A DNA stretch of 64,000 nucleotides from Astrothelium macrocarpum (lineage: Eukaryota > Ascomycota > Dothideomycetes > Trypetheliales > Trypetheliaceae): assembly GCA_021030915.1 (NCBI GenBank), contig JAGEMR010000033.1, forward strand, positions 124,001-188,000, written 5' to 3'. Both the position numbers and the translations under genes were made by a program. This document shows positions 57,995-64,000 of this stretch, in pieces. A model generated the notes under the pieces. That model was not told where the DNA came from, ran no database searches, and was given only the letters and a program-made list of their open reading frames with translations. Within the stretch, counting starts at the first letter, position 1, and each line of letters opens with the position of its first letter.

Positions 57995-60900
57995 CTATCT
58001 CCTTGCAAAGCAGCACATGATTCCGGATTTGCCCAAGAACCAAAGACAGCCCATGAAGCGGAACATAGAAAGAACTGCAGTTGCCAAAAGCAGCGCGAAG
58101 AAGTAATCTGCTGTCCTCGTGGACGCATCGCTCTGCATGTACAAATTAGCATTTGTTGAATATAAACAATTAATGGCGAAAAACTTACGTCCAAGCTGAA
58201 CTTATCAAGGTTGTCGCTGGTGATGACAAGGGCAAGCAACGCGTTAGAAAAGATCCAAAGAGAAATCAACCGAGTTCTGAAGGACTTGTACGAGTCTTCC
58301 AATGTCTTGGCCTTGTTCTCAGGAGGTTCCACGTGTGGCGTTAAAGCACGCTTCACTGTTTGCTCAAACTGGCTATCGATGTCTGCCTGTGGCAGATCGA
58401 CTTCTTCAATGACTGTGGATTTGCCACCATCAGATTTTTGGGTCTGCGCAGAAGGAAGTGCGTCGGCCTTGTCGGCACCTTTGGTACCCCAGGAAACATC
58501 GTGCCAGTTGCAGTAGGCGTAGACGTTGATGATGTTGATGTATGACGACATGAGTAGTAAGTATTGAGGGAAAGAGTGGAACATGTGCCACGGGTCGAGG
58601 TACAAGAACGAGGCAAGATAGTAAAGTCCAAAAGTCGAGATGACGGCAACTAGAATGATACCATTGCTGCCTGGCGTGAAAAAGTCCTTGGGATCCGTTG
58701 GAAAAGAGTTTGTCTTGCCATTGCCTGATGTGGATCCGTGAGTGAGACCGTGGATGACAAGGTAGACAGATAGAACCGTAAGATAGAACATGACCAAGGC
58801 GAAGTAGCAGAAAGAGATGATATACGACCACCGCGATCCCTTTGGCCTGTTACCAAGCGCAAGAATAAATTGAAGACCAAGGAAAGCAAGATATCCATAT
58901 TGTAGCACAGCATTGAAGACAGGGGTGACTGTGTTTCCAAAGGGCCAAGCGTTCTTCTCTGGAGTTCCGGTAGCAGGATCAGCGGGGGTGTGTGTGCCCA
59001 CCAAGTTCATGATAATCGAAGTAGTAAGCCAGTATGATGCTATTCATCGTCAGTTGTGAATTGAGTGAGACAATAAAGTCCAAACTTACCAAGAGCGAAC
59101 CAAGTGAGGATTTGCTGACAAATGTTATAAATCAATTGGATGTGAAAGAAGAACATGCGAATGAGATTATGACCACTCTTGTACATTCGGCCAAAGTGCA
59201 TCAGCGCGTACAGAGAGGCAGCAAAGGAACCATTTAGCCAACGTCTACGTTGACCAATGAATTCAGCCGCGCCTTCCGGCACATCAGTTTCACCCTTGGA
59301 AGACTTGACGTAGGTCAGGTGCCATTTTGAGCCTGCCTTGGCAACCAATTCGAAGCAGAGAATACGATCCTCGGCCAAGAACATGTTCTTCTTGAAAATG
59401 TTCATGCCCTCGATACCCTTCTTGCCAAGAATCTTGGAAAGGGTGTGATCACCATGGAAGTACTGATCGAGGGGCCGACCCATGATTGCACGGAACCGGT
59501 AAGCAGAGAAAGCACCAGGAAGCACACTGACGTAGCCAAAAGAACTTTCCAAAGGCTTGTCAAGAATGTTACTGATCTTGTATTCAAAGTTTTGGGCAGC
59601 GACAATGGGGTTGATGAGATTCTTGCCATACGGACCCAACATGGCGTGGATTTCACCACAAGCACCGCCAAGATCTTTGTCGTTGTAGAACGCTTCCCAA
59701 AGCGCAAGAAGAGACTTGTGACCAGGCTTGGTACCGGCATCGAGCAAGATGCAAACTTCTGGGTTCAGGATACGACCAAAAGCAGTGAAGAGCCATCTGT
59801 GGGAATTGATCTTCTTGCTATTCTTTTGCTTAAGGCAGAAGATGAATTGCACAGGAGGAAGAGTACTTGAGCTATCGTCGTGGGGTCGGATGAGCTGCTG
59901 GTTTGGAGTCACAGAAAGTTGAGAAGTGTATTCGAACTAAGCATGTTAGCAATGCCTTTTTAATTGACCGAAAACAAAAATACATACGATGTGAGCAGTA
60001 GTTTCCTTTCCGTCAATATCTTTCTTCATGATACCGTCTTGGTAGATACCAATAGTGGCAAGAATATCGAGAGTACCCTTGTCGCAAGGATCGATACCGT
60101 CAAAGACTAAGCAGACGACGATTTTTTGCCAAGCTGGTCCACCCTTGTTCCAGAATTCTGACTTTTTCAAGTTGACGATGTCTCGAATGTTTTGCATAAC
60201 ACCGTGTAATGTTCGGGCTGTAAGAACTTTGTCTTCGTTGTAGTACGTGATGGCAATCAAAAGTTCCGTGTGTCTGTTGTACATGGCAGGCCTGAGATTG
60301 TAGCCGTTCTTGAGTGTAAAGTCATTGGGATCGCAAGTGGCAGCGGTGTCTATGCATGTTAACTTTTGAATGCAAAATTTTTGAGAATGATGATTCTTAC
60401 ATCGCATATGTGTAAATTCTTCACTGCCGCTTTCCAAGTCATTTCGATACTTGGCCTGTACTGAGTTCTGGATAGCACTGGGGACTGGATAGTCTGCACT
60501 CAGGACAGCGCCTTGAACCAACTTGACTTTACGAGTGGCATTTCGCTTTAAACCACCGGCAGCACCACCGCCAGGCACCTGTCGTTGCCGCCAGGCCTCT
60601 GTAGAACTTGTCTCGCTTCGGTTGTAGGGCGATGGCACTCTGCCGGGAACGCCAAAGGCGGCATTAGGGTCATCCATTGTTGTGCCGGAGTACATGTCGG
60701 CATCACTGTAGCCGCCATTGTATGGCGGTGCGTGCCCCATGTTGTTTTCAACATAGGATTCTCTCAAATCGTAACCATGGCCGGTAGGAGTACCAGTACG
60801 TGACTGTTGGTGAGCGTCGTCAAAGGGGCCTTGGAAAGCACCAGTGGGATTAGGGTGGAGTAGCGAACGTTCAGCCTCTTCTTCGTCAGAGCCGCTACCG

Positions 60901-61062
60901 TGATGGTATTGCTGTTTTTCGGGGTCAGTGAGAATTCGGGGATTCATTTTGCCTACCCAGTAGACAATTAGGGGGTGTGAAGGGCAAGCATACTGCGGCG
61001 GGAGGAAGGTCATTCATGTTATGATCGTTGCTGTAACCTCCGCCTGGCCCCTGGTAAGCCAT
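57995..61062 (-). CDS. Chitin synthase, class III type
   Basis: Six exons: 60994-61062, 60401-60911, 59988-60349, 59090-59936, 58189-59039, 57995-58132, giving 925 residues. The catalytic part has TAATCDPNDFTLKNGYNLRP, YYNEDKVLTARTLHG, LLDAGTKPGHKSL, then FLAEDRILCFELV with the acidic EDR site, and the product-binding FIGQRRRWLNGSF. The C-terminal part has about seven membrane helices, beginning SYWLTTSIIMNLVG. WHDVSWGTKGADKADALPS and the end GIMCCFARR fit class III (ChsB type) best. It adds GlcNAc from UDP-GlcNAc to chitin at the plasma membrane of growing tips. All five introns restore family sequence. The N-terminal 160 residues are hydrophilic, Gly/Pro/Tyr-rich. Confidence 0.93.
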
Positions 61063-61931
61063 GGGGACAAAGGTCGAAGAAGAAGATGTGACAAAGAGTG
61101 TATCTCAGTTGGATGGGGAAGAAGGGAAAGCGGGCAAGTTGACGACAGCCGAGACAGAGAATTAATGACAGGAGCGGTGGCTCAGGGAGTAGCTGAGGCA
61201 GGACAGTACTGCCGGACAACAAAGGAATAGCGGCGCTCGCCTGGACGAGTCAGATGCTGGCGAGGGGTTTCAGACAAAGGCCCGAACCAAGCACACACCA
61301 ATCCGTGGCGCAGTCGCTCTCCCTACGACTGACTTGCTCGACAACTTCCCGGATGCAGGGGCGCGCCAGCCGAGTTTGAAGAACGGTTGGCGCCTGGGTC
61401 TGAGGGATCGACTGTGTGAACCGATGGTATGAAGGGTGTGGACTATGTGTAGACTACGTGTTGACTATGTGTATGCTACGTGCAGAGTGCGTGACCATCT
61501 ACTCATGTAATATCTTCTGGCGGCCGGATGAACTCAGATACGAAAGGGTGTAAACACTGCGCTTAGCGGGGCTATTAATAGGGGCAAGCTTTTCGTACTC
61601 CGTATGGTGTCAGCCATTACACTGCAGGGTGAACTTAGATCCGGGATCATCGAATATACTACGCGGCCTTCCAGATGCTTGCCCCCCAGGTTGCTGTGCC
61701 GCTACGAAGAAATCTTGTTGAGGCTGCGGTCAGGCTTGCTGCGATGCTTGCTGCACTGCTGAGTTTTCTGCCACTTGCTGATGCAGTGCCATTCACTAAA
61801 CCAAGCCACACTTCCTCCCATCCTCCCTCTCTGACCGCCTCCATCTTAAAATGCCACCTTCTCGCCCTCTCTAGCTTAGCTATTGTCATCTTGCATAGCC
61901 ATCTACGGAACGTTCCATCTTGATCGGGTCA
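61063..61931. promoter_or_regulatory. Divergent promoter region chitin synthase/PLD-like gene
   Basis: About 870 bp between divergent starts, with an 11-bp tandem repeat at 61441-61484 near its middle. Small frames at 61659-61923 are without features and end before the PLD-like gene. Confidence 0.55.
61441..61484. repeat. 11-bp tandem repeat, four units
   Basis: Units are GACTATGTGTA, GACTACGTGTT, GACTATGTGTA and TGCTACGTGCA. They alternate TATGTG and TACGTG cores with a period of 11, close to one turn of the helix. The first and third units are identical. The repeat lies about 380 bp upstream of the chitin synthase start and about 450 bp upstream of the PLD-like gene. Confidence 0.8.
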
Positions 61932-63338
61932 ATGTCGTTGTCTCCATCCGTGCGCCATCGTGTGGCTTTACCTAGCCTGCTTGATACGTGGATTGGAAAC
62001 TCGCACGAAAGGGACGTCACTACCAACCCTAACACGCATGAACATTCCCACTCGTCGAGCTTCAAGACCCTGTCTACAGTGCACGCCTTGACCCTAGGCT
62101 CTGGTGACGGCATCTTCTCTGATATCGTACCCTTGATTGAGCGAGCTCAATTCGAAGTTCTCTTTGTGACTTGCTTCTGGGCACGGAGTTCCTCACTAAG
62201 TAGAGTCGCATCATGTCTGAAGAACCTGTCCACACGTGCTCTTGAACGTGGGCGCAAGATTCGGGTTCGCATCTGTCTCTCGTCGTTGTCCCTTCTGCAA
62301 AAGCTGTTCCACACGTCTTCAATGGCTGGCCATGTGTATCCACCTTCGGTATGGATGAAGAAATTTGGCCTTCCATCTCCGGCAGACCTCACGGGTCTTG
62401 ATCTAGAGATCAAGAGTATTTTCATTAGACCATTTAGTGTTATGCATCCAAAATTCATCATTGTTGACCGCGAACACCTATTCCTCCCGAGTTGCAATGT
62501 GAGCTGGGAAAATTGGTTTGAAGGTTGCCTTCAGGCCTCGGGACCACTTGTCGATCACTTTGTCAAATTCTGGGAAGACTTCTGGGCAGATGCTGGAGAC
62601 AAATGTACATTTCTCGTGAAAACGCATATACCCTTGCAACAACCCTATACGTCTTCCGTTGGCTTTAGAAAAATCGAGCTCAATTTTAAAGATATCGAGT
62701 CTGCTTTTCTCCTTTCTCCCCATCACTCTAGTCCACAATTTCGACCTTTTCCTTGGCAGCGTGCTGCTAGACCACCCCTAACACCGCTCAACACATTTTT
62801 GCTTCATGCATTCAACAACGCCAAAACCAAAATATACATGCAGACACCAAACATCACTTCAACTCCCGTCCTTGAAGCCCTTCTAGCCGCGTTGAAGCGT
62901 GGCGTTGATATACATATTGTGACCAGCGAGCGACTCATGCTTCTCGAGCAACTGATCACAGCAGGCACGACAACATACAGGTGCCTAAGGAAGCTAAAGC
63001 GCCAATTCCATCAGCTCCTTTCGAAGAAACAGAAGTTTTCGCCTGATGAAGAACAGGGATCAGACAAAGATCTGGGATCACTCAGGATCGAATTCTTTAT
63101 CAAGGCTTCTAATAATGCACAAGTCCATCTCGATCCAGATCCTGTCCAGTCACATCTGAAGCTCACCATTGTAGATGAGCAAGTTGTGGTATTCGGTAGC
63201 GGCAATATGGATAGAGCCAGTTGGTTCACTAGTCAGGAGCTTGGTGTCGCTTTTGTGTCGTCATCACTCGCGCAGACGGTCATGCACGGTCTGAAGGCTT
63301 GTCTAGCTTCCAGGACGAAATTAGACTTTGATGGCTAA
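61932..63338 (+). CDS. Phospholipase D-like (HKD) domain protein
   Basis: A 468-residue intronless protein of the PLD superfamily with two catalytic half-sites: HPKFIIVD (in SVMHPKFIIVDREHLFLPSC, followed by NVSWENWFEG) and HLKLTIVD (in QSHLKLTIVDEQVVVFGSGN, followed by MDRASWF). Both keep His, Lys and Asp of the HxKx4D motif. Between them lie NAKTKIYMQTPNITSTPVLE and VDIHIVTSERLMLLEQ, the usual second core start. Members act as phosphodiesterases on lipids or nucleic acids, or as cardiolipin synthase-like enzymes; which applies here cannot be told. There is no signal peptide or membrane helix. The start is the first ATG in a frame open from an upstream TTG. Confidence 0.8.
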   Translation: MSLSPSVRHRVALPSLLDTWIGNSHERDVTTNPNTHEHSHSSSFKTLSTVHALTLGSGDGIFSDIVPLIERAQFEVLFVTCFWARSSSLSRVASCLKNLSTRALERGRKIRVRICLSSLSLLQKLFHTSSMAGHVYPPSVWMKKFGLPSPADLTGLDLEIKSIFIRPFSVMHPKFIIVDREHLFLPSCNVSWENWFEGCLQASGPLVDHFVKFWEDFWADAGDKCTFLVKTHIPLQQPYTSSVGFRKIELNFKDIESAFLLSPHHSSPQFRPFPWQRAARPPLTPLNTFLLHAFNNAKTKIYMQTPNITSTPVLEALLAALKRGVDIHIVTSERLMLLEQLITAGTTTYRCLRKLKRQFHQLLSKKQKFSPDEEQGSDKDLGSLRIEFFIKASNNAQVHLDPDPVQSHLKLTIVDEQVVVFGSGNMDRASWFTSQELGVAFVSSSLAQTVMHGLKACLASRTKLDFDG

Positions 63339-63393
63339 CACAGCTGATCGAACCCACCCTCAGCCGTCCTCGGGTTCAGTTGCTGCGCTGCCT

Positions 63394-64000
63394 TTATGTC
63401 CATGGCAGCTCGTGTGGGAAGACTTCTCGTCCTGAATCTCCTCCCTGCCACAGGAGGAGACCTTGGACGCCTAGTTCAAGATCGTGTTGCATAGGTTCAA
63501 GTGCGACTCTATCCCAGCCGCGACTGTCACGTTTTTGGGACAGAAACTTTCCAATTCCGTAAGGATCCTCTATAAAAGCGTCGTACGCTCTGGCTTTCTC
63601 ACCGCTTTCTGTCTCATCCAGTTCCATAGCAGAAAAAGGCGGATTTATACCCTGTACTGAAATGCGTTCTCCTGGCCAGCGTATGGCTGGTGCATGTAAT
63701 TCTAAAAATCGACGGGCTTTGAACGCATGGGTGATCACAGTGACATGGTATGGATATCGGCCTGTTTGTTTTCGAAATTTTAGAATCGAGAACAAGAGGT
63801 TTTGATAGCTGTCGGTCGCTGCCTCTTCCAATAATACTCTATCCTTCACTTCATTCCAGACTTGTCCAAGGCAAGGGTGCCCATTCTGGTGGAGGACTTC
63901 ACAAGCGCGGAAATAGCTACGAGCTTCGCTTTGGTCAATGACGTCCCGTTCTGTGTAGCCTCCTGATATAACCAACCAGCTATTCTGGTGTTGGCTGAGT
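63394..64000 (-). CDS. DUF218 (YdcF/SanA-like) protein, 5' end outside window
   Basis: About 200 C-terminal codons are present; the frame stays open to the right edge, so the N-terminus is missing. LVISGGYTERDVIDQSEARSY holds the nucleotide-binding-like GGYT turn of DUF218, followed by EAATDSYQNLLFSILKFRKQ and VTVITHAFKARRFLELHAPA, the family's second core block. In bacteria this fold occurs in envelope proteins; the fungal members are of unknown function. The end (EVFPHELPWT) is typical of fungal members. It converges with the PLD-like gene at a distance of only about 55 bp. Confidence 0.8.
   Translation of the reverse strand, partial: LSQHQNSWLVISGGYTERDVIDQSEARSYFRACEVLHQNGHPCLGQVWNEVKDRVLLEEAATDSYQNLLFSILKFRKQTGRYPYHVTVITHAFKARRFLELHAPAIRWPGERISVQGINPPFSAMELDETESGEKARAYDAFIEDPYGIGKFLSQKRDSRGWDRVALEPMQHDLELGVQGLLLWQGGDSGREVFPHELPWT

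Noticed and set aside
57804..58132. Extension of the chitin synthase gene to about 57880
   Set aside because: Splicing at 58189/58132 gives the family C-terminus ending GIMCCFARR and a stop at 57995. The longer frame is intron read-through.
1..64000. Transposons, CRISPR arrays or a biosynthetic core enzyme
   Set aside because: No transposase, reverse transcriptase, long terminal repeats, spaced direct repeats, PKS, NRPS or terpene synthase motifs were seen on either strand.

Overview
The window is chromosomal DNA of a filamentous ascomycete (Pezizomycotina). The evidence is the gene set: a WetA conidiation regulator, a class III chitin synthase, fructosyl amino acid oxidase, an Opy2 membrane anchor, a Zn2Cys6 regulator and fungal-type Tom70 and Nbr1. 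The gene architecture agrees: short genes about 2.4 kb apart, most with one to five GT-AG introns of about 45-100 nt. The class (Dothideomycetes, Eurotiomycetes, Leotiomycetes and so on) cannot be fixed from sequence reading alone. I find 27 protein-coding genes, the last one cut by the right edge. I see no tRNA, rRNA, transposon or CRISPR.

Layout: 0.4-9.5 kb holds a vacuolar amino acid exporter (avt3), a secreted amidase, a BTB protein, Erv25 (COPII p24 cargo receptor) and a 4-amino-4-deoxychorismate lyase. 9.9-20.9 kb holds Tom70, Opy2, TAF8, Som1, XRCC2 and the SDH assembly factor 2. 21-28.8 kb holds wetA with a remarkable promoter, fructosyl amino acid oxidase and a pepsin-type protease. 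30-46 kb holds Nbr1 (selective autophagy receptor), a Barentsz/CASC3-like EJC factor, Sly1 (ER-Golgi SM protein), a PNUTS-like CCCH protein and Rrp4 (exosome). 46-54 kb is more accessory: an arylsulfotransferase-like secreted protein, a DUF1254/DUF1214 protein and a Zn2Cys6 factor. 54-64 kb holds Ubc12 (NEDD8 E2), an unknown multipass membrane protein, class III chitin synthase, a phospholipase D-like protein and a DUF218 protein.

There is no obvious co-functional cluster: most genes are housekeeping and independently promoted. Several share processes, namely the early secretory pathway (Erv25, Sly1), RNA processing and decay (Btz, PNUTS-like, Rrp4), mitochondria (Tom70, Som1, SDHAF2) and conidiation/cell wall (WetA, chitin synthase). 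All coding models were rebuilt by hand from splice signals and reading frame. Exon joins are given in each entry and should be good to a few bases.

I found no new multi-gene system. The strongest unexplained or striking signals are a dense cluster of AbaA-type CATTCY sites just upstream of the wetA TATA box, an 11-bp tandem repeat between chitin synthase and the PLD gene, an aspartic protease without signal peptide, several stop-free introns whose length is a multiple of three, and a degenerate Walker A motif in XRCC2.
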